Below are positions 52,543-61,056 of a stretch of 64,000 nt of DNA, one piece after another. Origin of the DNA: Geobacter sp. AOG1 (GTDB lineage: Bacteria > Desulfobacterota > Desulfuromonadia > Geobacterales > Geobacteraceae). How positions within the stretch are numbered: the stretch's first letter is position 1; each line of letters opens with the position of its first letter. Both the position numbers and the translations under genes were made by a program. The stretch is from NCBI RefSeq assembly GCF_019972315.1, contig NZ_BLIZ01000001.1, positions 1,438,513-1,502,512 on the forward strand, given 5' to 3'. The notes below the pieces were generated by a model that saw only the letters and a list, made by a program, of their open reading frames with translations, ran no database searches and was not told the DNA's origin.

Positions 52543-53775
52543 GTGCGCCATCCTCTGCTGAAAAACTTCGTCTCTTTTGCCCTGCCGGTCATCTTTCTGG
52601 CGGTCGCGTCCATGTCCCTTCCCCGTATTGCCGCGTTCCCTCCCGAATGGCAGGTGCACCTGGTTTCCGCTCCTTATCTCATCTTCGCCACTCTCCTTCT
52701 CCTCAGCTTCCACTTCAACCGCGGCCGGGTATTCTGCGTCGCCCTGCTGCTCGGTGTTGCCTACTGGAGCTGCCGCGCCTTCCTGCAGCAAGGGCTGGTG
52801 GACTTTCGCACCGGCATGATCTACCAGTCCCTGGCGGTCCTTCTTCCGGTAAATATCACTCTCTTCTGTTTTCTCCGGGAACGGGGAGTCCTGACGACCG
52901 CCGGACGGCTGCGTCTCGCTTTCCTGGCCGGCCAGGCGTCCATGGTGGCCTGGTTCGTCCGCTACAACTATGTGGAGATCCAGCAGTTCGTCGGCAAGGA
53001 ACTGGTAGTCAACCCCTTTCTTGAGCGGTTCCTCATCCCCCAGGTGGCGCTGTTTCTCTTCCTCGCCGGAGGGCTCCTCATCGCCGGGAAACTGCTCGTT
53101 CGCCCCGCCCCCCTCGAGAGTGGCATGTTCGGTGCCCTGCTCGCTGCGGCTGTGGTCTGCAACTGGCTTACCACCGAGCACATCGTGCCGCTGTTCATGG
53201 GCACAGCCGGTCTGCTCCTCATCATCAGCGTCGTCCAGGACTCCCACAACATGGCGTATCGGGACGACCTCACCGGATTGCCGTCGCGCCGTGCCCTCAA
53301 CGAACAGCTGATGGGGCTGGGGCGGCAGTACTCTATCGCCATGCTCGACGTCGACCATTTCAAGCGGTTCAACGACACCTATGGCCACGATGTGGGTGAC
53401 CAGGTCCTCCGGATGGTGGCGAGCAGGATGCAGGGGGTCAAGGGAGGGGGCAGGGCGTTCCGTTATGGCGGCGAGGAGTTCACCATCCTTTTCCCGCACC
53501 GGTGTGTGACAGATGCCACTCCTCACCTGGAGGAGGTGCGCAAGAGTATTGCCGACTACCAGATGAAAATCCGTAGTGCCGATCGCCCCAAAGATGGTCA
53601 GGAGGGGAAGAAACAGCGTGGCGCCGGCAACGGCGACCAGACGGTATCGGTCACCATCAGCATCGGTGTGGCCGAGAGCTCTGACGGCTCTGCTACTCCC
53701 GAAGCAGTCATAAAGGCTGCCGATCAGGCCCTCTACCGGGCCAAGCACAAAGGGCGCAACCAGGTCTGCACGTAA
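52543..53775 (+). CDS. Membrane-bound GGDEF diguanylate cyclase
   Basis: 410 residues from GTG 52543. Residues 1-235 hold about seven hydrophobic helices; the GGDEF domain (about 240-405) has DDLTGLPSRRALNE, DVDHFKRFNDTYGHDVGDQ and the active-site loop RYGGEEF. It would make cyclic di-GMP from two GTP. The RxxD inhibitory site expected just before the loop is replaced by KGGG, so product inhibition may be absent. A low-complexity Lys/Gly insert (DGQEGKKQRGAGNGDQ) precedes the last strands. It follows the hydrogenase operon but is separated from it by a terminator. Confidence 0.92.
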   Translation: MRHPLLKNFVSFALPVIFLAVASMSLPRIAAFPPEWQVHLVSAPYLIFATLLLLSFHFNRGRVFCVALLLGVAYWSCRAFLQQGLVDFRTGMIYQSLAVLLPVNITLFCFLRERGVLTTAGRLRLAFLAGQASMVAWFVRYNYVEIQQFVGKELVVNPFLERFLIPQVALFLFLAGGLLIAGKLLVRPAPLESGMFGALLAAAVVCNWLTTEHIVPLFMGTAGLLLIISVVQDSHNMAYRDDLTGLPSRRALNEQLMGLGRQYSIAMLDVDHFKRFNDTYGHDVGDQVLRMVASRMQGVKGGGRAFRYGGEEFTILFPHRCVTDATPHLEEVRKSIADYQMKIRSADRPKDGQEGKKQRGAGNGDQTVSVTISIGVAESSDGSATPEAVIKAADQALYRAKHKGRNQVCT

Positions 53776-53906
53776 CTCTCACCCGAATCTCCGGATTCAT
53801 TCACCCTCCCCCTTTAGGCCCACTTCCGGGTCCTTCCATCAAGGGAGGGGGGACATGTATCCGCTGTTCCCCGCGTTACTCTGCTTCGGTTATAACCTGC
53901 CGATTT

Positions 53907-53920
53907 TTGACCCACGTCAT
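53907..53920 (+). promoter_or_regulatory. FNR/CRP-type dyad before the hemerythrin operon
   Basis: TTGAC-N4-GTCAT matches the half-site spacing of FNR-family regulators (arms pair at 4 of 5 positions). It lies about 60 bases before ATG 53974. Related TTGAC/GTCAA sites are, from memory, described for HcpR-type nitrosative-stress regulators; that link is inference. Confidence 0.5.
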
Positions 53921-53973
53921 AATCTTTTTTCCTCTGCCGCGTTATGCTGACATCATCAACAGAGGAGGAAACC

Positions 53974-54207
53974 ATGGAATTCAAGCAGAATCTCGGCAAT
54001 CAGGCGATCCAGGACGTCATCGCCACCCACCCACCGATCGGTGACATTCTCAACCGCTACGACATCGGCTGCGTCACCTGCAAGGTGGGGATATGTCTCC
54101 TCAAGGATGTGGTTTCCATCCACGGCCTTTCCAAAGAGGATGAAGCGAACATAGAGGCGGAAATCAACACGTATCTGGCAGACAACGGAAAAGGAGAACA
54201 ACAATGA
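53974..54207 (+). CDS. ScdA_N/DUF1858-like small protein
   Basis: 77 residues from ATG 53974 with GAGGAGG upstream; a frame to 53944 is longer but lacks a site. AIQDVIATHPPIGDILNRYD then GCVTCKVGIC resembles the ScdA_N (DUF542) and DUF1858 modules, which carry a Cys pair after a YGI/D-type helix and occur as the N-terminal part of RIC/YtfE iron-sulfur repair proteins. First gene of a three-gene operon; its stop overlaps the next start (ATGA). Confidence 0.8.
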   Translation: MEFKQNLGNQAIQDVIATHPPIGDILNRYDIGCVTCKVGICLLKDVVSIHGLSKEDEANIEAEINTYLADNGKGEQQ

Positions 54208-54662
54208 GTCATCTTGGTTGCGGCTGCCCCGGCAGCATGGCGCGGGTCATCGAAAGAAGCGAAACGAACGATAACGAAACCGCGGCACAGACGCCGTCCG
54301 AACTGCGGCAGTGGCCGGTCCAACTCCACCTTGTTCCCCCAACGGCACCGTACTTCCGGGAGGCCGACATCCTCGTCGCGGCCGACTGTGTTGCGTTTGC
54401 GCTGGGAAGTTTTCACTGCGACCTGCTGAAGGGAAAGGCACTTGCCATCGCCTGCCCTAAGCTGGATGAAACGGGGAGTTACGTGGAGAAACTCGCGACT
54501 ATCTTCCGGGAGAACGGCGTAAAGAGCATCACCGTTGCCATCATGGAGGTCCCCTGCTGCCGCGGCCTCGATGTCATGGTCAAGCAGGCGCTCGGACTTT
54601 CCGGCAAGGATATCCCCCTGGAAACGTTCATCATCGGGGTGGATGGCGAGAGGAGGAACTGA
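54204..54662 (+). CDS. Stand-alone C-terminal module of an iron-sulfur oxidoreductase family
   Basis: 152 residues. SHLGCGCPGS at the start, LRQWPVQLHLVPPTAPYF, ADILVAADCVAFALGSFH, IACPKLDETGSY and MEVPCCRGL match the C-terminal part of a family whose longer members begin with two 4Fe-4S ferredoxin motifs and often accompany the hybrid-cluster protein. The ferredoxin part is absent here, and the ATG sits exactly at the HLGCGCPG motif with a coupled start, so it looks like a genuine single-domain form and not a recent truncation. Eight Cys remain, enough for a cluster. Confidence 0.78.
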   Translation: MSHLGCGCPGSMARVIERSETNDNETAAQTPSELRQWPVQLHLVPPTAPYFREADILVAADCVAFALGSFHCDLLKGKALAIACPKLDETGSYVEKLATIFRENGVKSITVAIMEVPCCRGLDVMVKQALGLSGKDIPLETFIIGVDGERRN

Positions 54663-54664
54663 CC

Positions 54665-55237
54665 ATGGGAACGAAACGGGACATCACGACCACCCTGGTC
54701 AACGAGCACAAGCTGATTCTGCGGATGCTGGAGGTCCTGGAACGGAACGCCAGCCTGACGAGGGAGGGGAAGTATACGGACTACCGGTTCTATCTCGATG
54801 CGGTGGACTTCATCAGGAATTACGCGGACCGTTTCCACCACGCCAAGGAAGAGGATGTGCTGTTCGAGGCGCTGGTGGCAAACGGCATGCCGCGGCAGAA
54901 CAGTCCGGTTGCGGCGATGCTGCTGGAGCATGACCAGGGACGGGCATTCGTCCGCGCCATGGAAGAAGCCGCCCAGGCGGCATTGCGAGGAGAACAGGGA
55001 CAGGACAACGCCATCGCCGCCAATGCTCTCGGCTACCTGGAACTGCTCAGGGAACACATTGCCAAGGAGGACGACATCCTCTATCCACTTGCAGAACGTC
55101 TCATTCCCGATACCCTGCGGGATGGCATCATCGCTGCCTACAATGCGGCGGAAGCCAGGACGCCGACCGGTTTCGCGGCGCGGTACGAGGAACTCGTGAA
55201 CAGCTGCGAAGGGAAGGTGGTCGACCGGGCGGCATAA
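54665..55237 (+). CDS. Hemerythrin-like (HHE) protein
   Basis: 190 residues, two bases after the previous gene. Diiron ligands of a hemerythrin four-helix bundle are visible: LVNEHKLILRML, RFHHAKEEDVLFE, LLEHDQGRAF and LREHIAKEDDILYPLAE. Soluble, no signal. Such proteins bind oxygen or nitric oxide, or, in RIC/YtfE, supply iron for cluster repair. The operon with an ScdA_N-like gene suggests the RIC role split over separate proteins. Confidence 0.92.
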   Translation: MGTKRDITTTLVNEHKLILRMLEVLERNASLTREGKYTDYRFYLDAVDFIRNYADRFHHAKEEDVLFEALVANGMPRQNSPVAAMLLEHDQGRAFVRAMEEAAQAALRGEQGQDNAIAANALGYLELLREHIAKEDDILYPLAERLIPDTLRDGIIAAYNAAEARTPTGFAARYEELVNSCEGKVVDRAA

Positions 55238-55264
55238 TTAGCGACTGCATTACATGATAAACGC

Positions 55265-55300
55265 AAAAGGGGAGGTCAGTCGACCTCCCCTTTTTTTCGT
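55265..55300 (+). terminator. Hemerythrin operon terminator
   Basis: A 13-bp stem AAAAGGGGAGGTC/GACCTCCCCTTTT with a four-base loop, followed by further T residues. Confidence 0.92.
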
Positions 55301-55303
55301 TCA

Positions 55304-55341
55304 ATAGGACCTATACGTCCTATATGACCTATAGGTCCTAT
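55304..55341. repeat. Intercistronic quasi-palindrome D
   Basis: Perfect 12-bp arms ATAGGACCTATA (55304-55315) and TATAGGTCCTAT (55330-55341). The loop carries further units CGTCCTATA and TGACC. The right arm runs into the stop of the convergent lipoprotein gene. Confidence 0.65.
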
Positions 55342-56393
55342 CTATCCGAATGCGGTACAGCCGGCCCTATCGGCTTAATCGGCGCTGCCACCGGCGAGGC
55401 CGATTCGACCACCAGAGGTGCGGGCACGGCAATCACCGGTTCGGACACCGGTTGGGATGCCGCTGGTGCCGGAGTTTCCGTGACCGGCTGTACAGCGGCC
55501 GGCTGGGGTGCGGCCGGCGCGGATTGCCGCGAGGTCGGCTGCGGTTCTGGTTGTGGCGCTGCGGACTTTTTCTCCCCGTTGCTGCCGTTGCCCAATAGCT
55601 GGGAATCGGGAGTGAGAAGCGAAACCATTTTTTCGAACTGGTCGGCGTACAGAATGGAAATTTTTGTCTTGGACGAGAGGCTGGATGTTTGCATCTTGCC
55701 GAAAGCCCGGCCTATGCCCTCGATGGTCTTGAATTTGACCTCCACCTTGTCGCTGGCATTGGCCTCCGCCTCGTCAAAGGCAGGATACTGAAGGGGGAGC
55801 AGGGGAGGGAAGGATAATAGCCGCTGGCGGAAATTGGGGTACTCCCAGAGCACAGTGCCGTCTGCATCCAGTATCTGGGCAGTCATGATCAGGTAGTCGT
55901 AGCTGCTGTCGAGATAGGACAGAAGGTTGCTGGAGCGGATCGAATCCTTTTTGGTAATGCCGCTTACCACGACGACCATGACCGCGTCCACACCGTTTCT
56001 GGTGATGTAATCGCGAAGTTCCTGCACCTTGAAGAAATACTTGTTATAGATCACACCAGCGTCGTCCCGTCGCTCGCGGCGATAGACCAGGTTCCCGACA
56101 AGCTGGTCGGGGTCGTCGGGGAGGAGTTTTACCGAGAAATAGGCGCCGGTATCCTTCAGCATGGCCACCAGTTCCTTTTCGCTCCTGCGGTTGGCATCCC
56201 TGACGAGATCGACGAGGGCACCCTTGTCCGGATAGCGGATGTCGGAGTCGGCGTCCACCAGCAGCGGGGCCACCCCGAGCACTCTCACCTTGCTCGCGTA
56301 GGCGTCCTTCGGGACATTGTAGTAATTGTGGGAACAGCCAAAGGTAAAGATGGAAATGAGAACGACGGGGAGTAGTTTCAGCATCCTGTTCAC
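55338..56393 (-). CDS. Lipoprotein with Pro/Ala-rich tail
   Basis: 351 residues from GTG 56393, chosen because AGGAGG lies seven bases upstream and the lipoprotein signal (LLPVVLISIFTFGC, lipobox FTFGC-type) begins there; a longer frame to 56477 is less likely. The mature domain (about 25-260) includes VRVLGVAPLLVDADSDIRYP, a nucleoside/NTPase-like start seen in some lipoproteins that assemble envelope machines, and AVMVVVVSGITKKDS. The last 90 residues are a Pro/Ala/Val/Gln-rich tether. Unknown family and function. Confidence 0.78.
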   Translation of the reverse strand: MNRMLKLLPVVLISIFTFGCSHNYYNVPKDAYASKVRVLGVAPLLVDADSDIRYPDKGALVDLVRDANRRSEKELVAMLKDTGAYFSVKLLPDDPDQLVGNLVYRRERRDDAGVIYNKYFFKVQELRDYITRNGVDAVMVVVVSGITKKDSIRSSNLLSYLDSSYDYLIMTAQILDADGTVLWEYPNFRQRLLSFPPLLPLQYPAFDEAEANASDKVEVKFKTIEGIGRAFGKMQTSSLSSKTKISILYADQFEKMVSLLTPDSQLLGNGSNGEKKSAAPQPEPQPTSRQSAPAAPQPAAVQPVTETPAPAASQPVSEPVIAVPAPLVVESASPVAAPIKPIGPAVPHSDR

Positions 56394-56480
56394 AGCCAGG
56401 CCTCCTGAGGAGAGTGTCGCGGTGGTAACCGGGGCGTTGATGTGCCGTTTATACCAGAAATGGCGCGAAATGGCCATGGA

Positions 56481-57287
56481 TTAATCCTTGTCCTGCAGCA
56501 TGATGAACCCCATCTGTCTCCCCGTATCGCCTCCGTCCCGTCGGTAGGAGAAGAACAGATCGTGATTGCAGCTGACGCACTGCGCCGCTGTGCTGATGTT
56601 CTCTTCGACGAGGCCGGACTCCAGAAGGTGGCGCCGGTTGGCCGCCCCCAGATCGAGCCCCCACTTTCCCTTCTCATGCTCCGTGGCGAACAGGTCCCAA
56701 CCGGCGCCACTCTTTTTGAAGGTCTCCATGACCGGTCCGTCAACCTGGTAGCAGCAGGGACCGATGCCGGGGCCGACTGCCGCCAGGATGTCGGCAGGGC
56801 GGCTGCCGAATATCTTCACGAGCCCCTCGACCCCCTTGTGGGCGATGAGCCCGGCGGTCCCCTTCCAGCCGGCATGGAGCGCCGCGACAACCTTCTGTAC
56901 CGGATCGAGGAGAAGGAGCGGCACACAATCGGCAACGCAAATGCCGATCATAACGCCGGGCTGGTTGGTGATGATGCCGTCCGCTTCCAGCTTGAGGAAG
57001 TGGCCGTAATCCGGATTGGGGGTGTCGAGTACCAGAAGGTCCACACCATGGACCTGGTTAACGGTCACCAGTCGCTCCAGTCGGGTGCCGAAGGCCCGGG
57101 CCAGCAGGCTCCTGTTTCCCTGCACGCTGTGGGGGGAGTCGAGGGTGTTGGTCCCCAGGTTGAATGAGTTGTAGGGGGGGCGCGAAAGACCTTCATGGCG
57201 GGTAGTAAAGCCCTGGACCGCCATGCCTGTTTTTGCAAGATTCAGCGGCTCCAGGTAGTGGACCTTGCCGATTTTTTTCATGTCCAT
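56481..57287 (-). CDS. pgeF: Peptidoglycan editing factor PgeF (YfiH/laccase-like)
   Basis: 268 residues. The family's metal/active-site motifs are VNQVHGVDL, GICVADCVPLLLLD, AALHAGWKG, GPGIGPCCYQV and DLFFSYRRDGG with TGRQMGF. Long annotated as polyphenol oxidase, the family is now linked to correcting L-Ser misincorporation in peptidoglycan in E. coli. The gene is 32 bases downstream of rluD, an arrangement common in bacteria (rluD-yfiH). Confidence 0.95.
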   Translation of the reverse strand: MDMKKIGKVHYLEPLNLAKTGMAVQGFTTRHEGLSRPPYNSFNLGTNTLDSPHSVQGNRSLLARAFGTRLERLVTVNQVHGVDLLVLDTPNPDYGHFLKLEADGIITNQPGVMIGICVADCVPLLLLDPVQKVVAALHAGWKGTAGLIAHKGVEGLVKIFGSRPADILAAVGPGIGPCCYQVDGPVMETFKKSGAGWDLFATEHEKGKWGLDLGAANRRHLLESGLVEENISTAAQCVSCNHDLFFSYRRDGGDTGRQMGFIMLQDKD

Positions 57288-57319
57288 ACGAATGACTCCT
57301 TGTAAGTGCTCGGGGCGGC

Positions 57320-58309
57320 TTAATCCCTGCCCCCTGCAGGCCCGTTTTTGGGGTCTGGTCCCTGATTTTCCAGATACTCTATTATCCTGCCCATGTCCTC
57401 GGGCAGATCGGTATCGAACTCCAGGTATTCTCCGCTGGTGGGGTGGAGGAAGCCGAGAGTCTTGGCATGGAGCGCCTGGCGCCCCATATCCCGAATGAGC
57501 GCCCGCAACTGTGGATCACGGATGCCGGCGAGCCGGCCGCCACCGCCGTAGGTGTCGTCTCCCAGCAGCGGATGGCCCGCTTCGGAGAGGTGGACCCGGA
57601 TCTGGTGGGTTCGGCCGGTCTCCAGCCGGAGCTTGAGCAGGGTTACGCCGCTGTAGCGGCCCAGAACCTGCCAGTGGGTCACCGCGTGCTTGCCGTGGCG
57701 CGCCTTGCCGGACATCTTTTTCCGGTCCGTCGGGTGCCGGCCGATGACCGATTCGATCCGTCCCTTGTCCGTCTTGGGAGAGCCGAAGACCAAGGCCAGA
57801 TATATCCGTTTGATGGTGTGTTCCTTGAACTGGTGGGCCAGGGACTGGTGGGACGCATCATGCTTGGCCACGACGACGACCCCCGAAGTGTCCTTGTCGA
57901 TCCGGTGTACGATTCCCGGCCGTAGTTCCCCGCCGATGCCGGACAGGTCATTGCAATGGGCGAGGAGGGCGTTGACAAGGGTGCCACCGCTGGTTCCCGC
58001 ACCGGGATGGACCACCATGCCGGCCGGTTTGTCGACGACCACCAGGTCCCGGTCTTCGTAGAGAATGGTGAGGGGGATCGCTTCGGGGACAGGGGTGGCA
58101 GGCAACGGTGGGGGAATGGTGACGACGATCCGTTCGCCCCCCTTCAGTTTGACGGAGGGTTTCTGGGGGAGCCCCTCAACGGTCACCATGCCGGCCTCGA
58201 TGAGCCGCTGTACCGCGGCCCGGGTGAGCCCGCCGATCAGTCGTGCCACCACCTGGTCGAGACGGGCCGGCTCGCTGTCCGGTGGATAGATGAATTCGTG
58301 TTTTTCCAT
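57320..58309 (-). CDS. rluD: RluA-family 23S rRNA pseudouridine synthase (RluD-like)
   Basis: 329 residues. An N-terminal S4 RNA-binding domain (RLDQVVARLIGGLTRAAVQR) precedes the synthase domain with VVDKPAGMVVHPG and the catalytic Asp in HRIDKDTSGVVVVAK; GRTHQIRVHL follows. RluD modifies U1911, U1915 and U1917 of helix 69; the exact positions here are inferred by similarity and by the rluD-pgeF pairing. Confidence 0.93.
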   Translation of the reverse strand: MEKHEFIYPPDSEPARLDQVVARLIGGLTRAAVQRLIEAGMVTVEGLPQKPSVKLKGGERIVVTIPPPLPATPVPEAIPLTILYEDRDLVVVDKPAGMVVHPGAGTSGGTLVNALLAHCNDLSGIGGELRPGIVHRIDKDTSGVVVVAKHDASHQSLAHQFKEHTIKRIYLALVFGSPKTDKGRIESVIGRHPTDRKKMSGKARHGKHAVTHWQVLGRYSGVTLLKLRLETGRTHQIRVHLSEAGHPLLGDDTYGGGGRLAGIRDPQLRALIRDMGRQALHAKTLGFLHPTSGEYLEFDTDLPEDMGRIIEYLENQGPDPKNGPAGGRD

Positions 58310-58387
58310 GGGTCCGTCCCGGCTTGAAATGAAAGAAGGCGCGATTCCCTTAACCGCGCCTTCCCTGAAATGGATGTTATTGGGGGA

Positions 58388-58651
58388 TTACCAGATGGAC
58401 GATTCGATCTTGCCAGCCCGCTTGATCAGGACGTCCACCACGGCGATCTCGAAAATATTGGAGGAAGCCAGTTGGGGGGCGACACGGGAAACGAAGTGCT
58501 GACGTCCCTCTTCCAGTTCATCGGTCAGGACATCGAAGATGTTGTCGTTCTTGATCCCCTGTTCCACCTTGTCCCGGTTGTAGATGGCGACATCGGAGAT
58601 GATGGCCCGGGCAAGGCGTCGTGCCTGTTCCGGATTATCGATGAGACTCAT
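58388..58651 (-). CDS. Small conserved-looking protein of unknown function
   Basis: 87 residues from ATG 58651, with GGAAAGGA upstream; ATG 58657 is too close to that site. Helical throughout, no Cys, no signal: DNPEQARRLARAIISDVAIYN, GIKNDNIFDVLTDELEEGRQ, VVDVLIKRAGKIE. Resembles small unnamed deltaproteobacterial proteins; no function can be given. Confidence 0.7.
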   Translation of the reverse strand: MSLIDNPEQARRLARAIISDVAIYNRDKVEQGIKNDNIFDVLTDELEEGRQHFVSRVAPQLASSNIFEIAVVDVLIKRAGKIESSIW

Positions 58652-58770
58652 GGACATCCTTTCCCCGGCTGACGTCAGCCGCGCTCGAATCAGTCCCGTA
58701 ACGGGCGGTTCGGGGGATTATACACCAAGTCCGTCGCTGTACGCCAGTTTTTTTCCTGCCAGCTGTGCGG

Positions 58771-60198
58771 TCAGCGGATGCGAAGGGCAAAGAATATGCT
58801 CGCATCCCCCCGGCGAACCAGGAAAACCGCGCTCCCGCGCTGCACCGCCTCTTTCATGGCCCGCCCGTAATCGGCAAGGTTGCCGATTTTCTTCTGGTTG
58901 ACGGAGGTGATGATGTCTCCCGGCCGGATACCCGCCTCGGCTGCCGCGCCATCTTCTTCCACATCGCTGACGATGACGCCACTGAGTCCGCTGCCCAGCC
59001 TGTTGCGGGGGAGTTCATCAACCGCGAGGCCGAACAGGCTGGCCTGAGGCTCGGTCGAACGGGGCTTGCTCGCCGCGGCACTGTCGGCATTCCCCGTAGC
59101 CAGGGAGAGCTTTACGATTTTGCCGTCGCGGAAAATCTCCACCGCCACCTGCTGACCGACCGGCGTCTCGGCCACGACCAGCTGGAGCTGGCGGGAATCC
59201 TTGATCTCCTTGCCGGCGAAGCTGAGAATGATGTCGCCCCGGCGCAGCCCCGCCTTTTCGGCCGGGCTCCCGGCCATGATGTCGCTGACCAGCGCCCCGC
59301 GGGGCTTGTCGAGATTGAACGACCGGGCGATCTCCTGGGTTACCGGCTGAATCGCCACTCCGAGCCAGCCGCGCGTCACGTTTCCCTTCTTGATGAGCTG
59401 GGCCACCACCTGCTTTGCCATGTTGACCGGTATGGCGAAGCCGATCCCCTGTCCCGCGGCCACGATTGCGGTGTTGATGCCGATTACTTCGCCGTAGATG
59501 TTGAGGAGGGGGCCTCCCGAATTGCCCGGATTGATGGATGCATCGGTCTGGATGAAATCTTCGTAGGTCTCGATTCCCATGTTGGACCGGCCGGTGGCGG
59601 AGACCACCCCGACGGTGACGGTCCGATCAAGCCCGAACGGGTTGCCGATGGCGATGGCCCACTGCCCCACCTGGAGCTTGCTCGAGTCGCCCAGCACTGC
59701 CGCCGGCAGTGGGTCCTTGGCGTTGATCTTGATGACGGCTATATCGGTCTTGGGATCGCTCCCCACGACCTTGCCGCTGTATTCCTCCTCGTTGGAGAGC
59801 TTGACCTGGATGCTTTCCGCGTCGCGCACCACGTGGTCATTGGTGATGATATACCCCTCTTTGTTGATGATGAAGCCGGAGCCGAGGCTGTTTTCCCGGC
59901 GGTACTGGGGCTTGGGCTGGCGTCCGTCGAAGAAATCGTCGAAGAAGGGGGAAAATTCGAAGAAAGGCTGGACCAGCTTCTTTTTGCTGACGGTGGAGAT
60001 GTTGACCACCGCCGGATTGACCGCCTTGACCACATTGGAGAACGCCTGCTGGGAGGCCAGGATGTCCTTGGGTACCTCCTTGACCGGCGCCTCGGCCTGA
60101 CGGGACGATTCGGAAAAGAGGGGAGTCTCCTTCTTCTTGCAGGCAGACAGGGGGAGAACGAGCAACAGGAGACAGATCGGGATGCCGGACCAATTCAT
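58771..60198 (-). CDS. degP: DegP/HtrA-type serine protease with a lipobox
   Basis: 475 residues. The N-terminus ends in LLLLVLPLSACKKKE: lipobox LSAC at 17-20, so the protease is probably membrane-tethered and not free. The trypsin-like domain has His122 (ITNDHVV), Asp152 (TDIAV) and Ser227 (NPGNSGGP). Two PDZ domains follow (about 275-365 and 385-470), the carboxylate-binding loop GWLGV-type included. It degrades or refolds damaged periplasmic proteins. The gene is divergent from the XRE-cupin regulator. Confidence 0.94.
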   Translation of the reverse strand: MNWSGIPICLLLLVLPLSACKKKETPLFSESSRQAEAPVKEVPKDILASQQAFSNVVKAVNPAVVNISTVSKKKLVQPFFEFSPFFDDFFDGRQPKPQYRRENSLGSGFIINKEGYIITNDHVVRDAESIQVKLSNEEEYSGKVVGSDPKTDIAVIKINAKDPLPAAVLGDSSKLQVGQWAIAIGNPFGLDRTVTVGVVSATGRSNMGIETYEDFIQTDASINPGNSGGPLLNIYGEVIGINTAIVAAGQGIGFAIPVNMAKQVVAQLIKKGNVTRGWLGVAIQPVTQEIARSFNLDKPRGALVSDIMAGSPAEKAGLRRGDIILSFAGKEIKDSRQLQLVVAETPVGQQVAVEIFRDGKIVKLSLATGNADSAAASKPRSTEPQASLFGLAVDELPRNRLGSGLSGVIVSDVEEDGAAAEAGIRPGDIITSVNQKKIGNLADYGRAMKEAVQRGSAVFLVRRGDASIFFALRIR

Positions 60199-60297
60199 GG
60201 CAAAACCTCGTGAATACGTTGTGTTACGTTGATGTCGGCAAGGTTAGCCAAAATCCGTCCCGATGTCAATCCGCATTTGCCGAAACGAAAATCGCCC

Positions 60298-60326
60298 TTG
60301 ACGCGGCGTGACCTTTTGCATATAAA
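60298..60326 (+). promoter_or_regulatory. Strong sigma-70 promoter of the XRE-cupin gene
   Basis: TTGACG (60298-60303), exactly 17 bases, TATAAA (60321-60326), 41 bases before GTG 60368. Confidence 0.72.
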
Positions 60327-60367
60327 AAATCTATACTACCTACAAGCCCTAAGACAAGGAGTCGGCT

Positions 60368-60958
60368 GTGACGGATATAAAAACGGAACTGAAGGATTTG
60401 AGGCTGGGGGAGAAAATCCGGAAACTCCGCCAGGAGCGGCGCTTCACGCTGCAGGAACTGTCCGACCTTTCGGGACTTTCCAAGCCGCTCCTGTCCCAGA
60501 TCGAAAACGACCAGGTGATGCCTCCCCTCGCGACTCTCCTGCGGATCGCCAAGGGGCTCAAGGTGGGGATCCATTATTTCTTCGAGGAGGAGGGGGACCG
60601 GCAGAAGTACGTCCTTATCCGCGGAGAGCAGGTGGTTGCAACACCGCGCCGCCCCAACAGCGACGTCACCGGTGGCTACTTGTACCGTACCCTCGCCCCC
60701 GGCATCCGCCAGAAACATATGGAGCCGTTCCTCGTGGAGTTCGAGCTTACTGCCTGGGATGACAGCCACTTTTACCGTCACGAAGGTGAGGAATTCCTCT
60801 ATATCGTGGAGGGCGAACTGGAGTTCCATTTTGGCAAAGAAGTCATGCGCCTTCTGCCGGGGGACAGTGTCTATTACGATTCGTCGGAGCCCCATGGCTA
60901 TGTGTCGGTGGGTGAGACACGGGCGAAGGCGGTGGCGGTACTCTATACGAAGGGGTGA
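60368..60958 (+). CDS. XRE-family regulator with cupin domain
   Basis: 196 residues from GTG 60368 (AAGGAG upstream). The HTH (EKIRKLRQERRFTLQELSDL, LSKPLLSQIEN, about residues 14-70) is followed by a cupin barrel (about 110-190; HFYRHEGEEFLYIVEGELEF, LLPGDSVYYDSSEPHGY) with metal/ligand His and Glu. Such proteins (PuuR/SutR-like) sense a small molecule and usually repress. A strong promoter precedes it. The ligand is unknown, and the divergent degP is one candidate target. Confidence 0.9.
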   Translation: MTDIKTELKDLRLGEKIRKLRQERRFTLQELSDLSGLSKPLLSQIENDQVMPPLATLLRIAKGLKVGIHYFFEEEGDRQKYVLIRGEQVVATPRRPNSDVTGGYLYRTLAPGIRQKHMEPFLVEFELTAWDDSHFYRHEGEEFLYIVEGELEFHFGKEVMRLLPGDSVYYDSSEPHGYVSVGETRAKAVAVLYTKG

Positions 60959-61023
60959 GGCCGGGATCCGGAATCCGGGACGTGTGCTCCGGTACTCGGG
61001 ATTTTATGGGCTGGAAAAGTCAG

Positions 61024-61056
61024 AAGGGGGGTGGCCTGTGGGTCACCCCCTTTTTT
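61024..61056. terminator. Bidirectional terminator
   Basis: GGGGGTG faces CACCCCC (61027-61033 and 61044-61050) with a T run after it on the plus strand and A residues before it, between the XRE-cupin gene and convergent PilZ gene. Confidence 0.72.

Noticed and set aside
58765-60213. 482-codon frame antisense to degP
   Set aside because: Shadow frame: rich in Asp, Gly and Arg with no family motif, while the sense frame has a full protease triad.
60961-61005. Fifth quasi-palindrome after the XRE-cupin gene
   Set aside because: TCCGGAATCCGGGA and TCCGGTACTCGGGA are direct, partial repeats without the inverted arms seen in the other elements.
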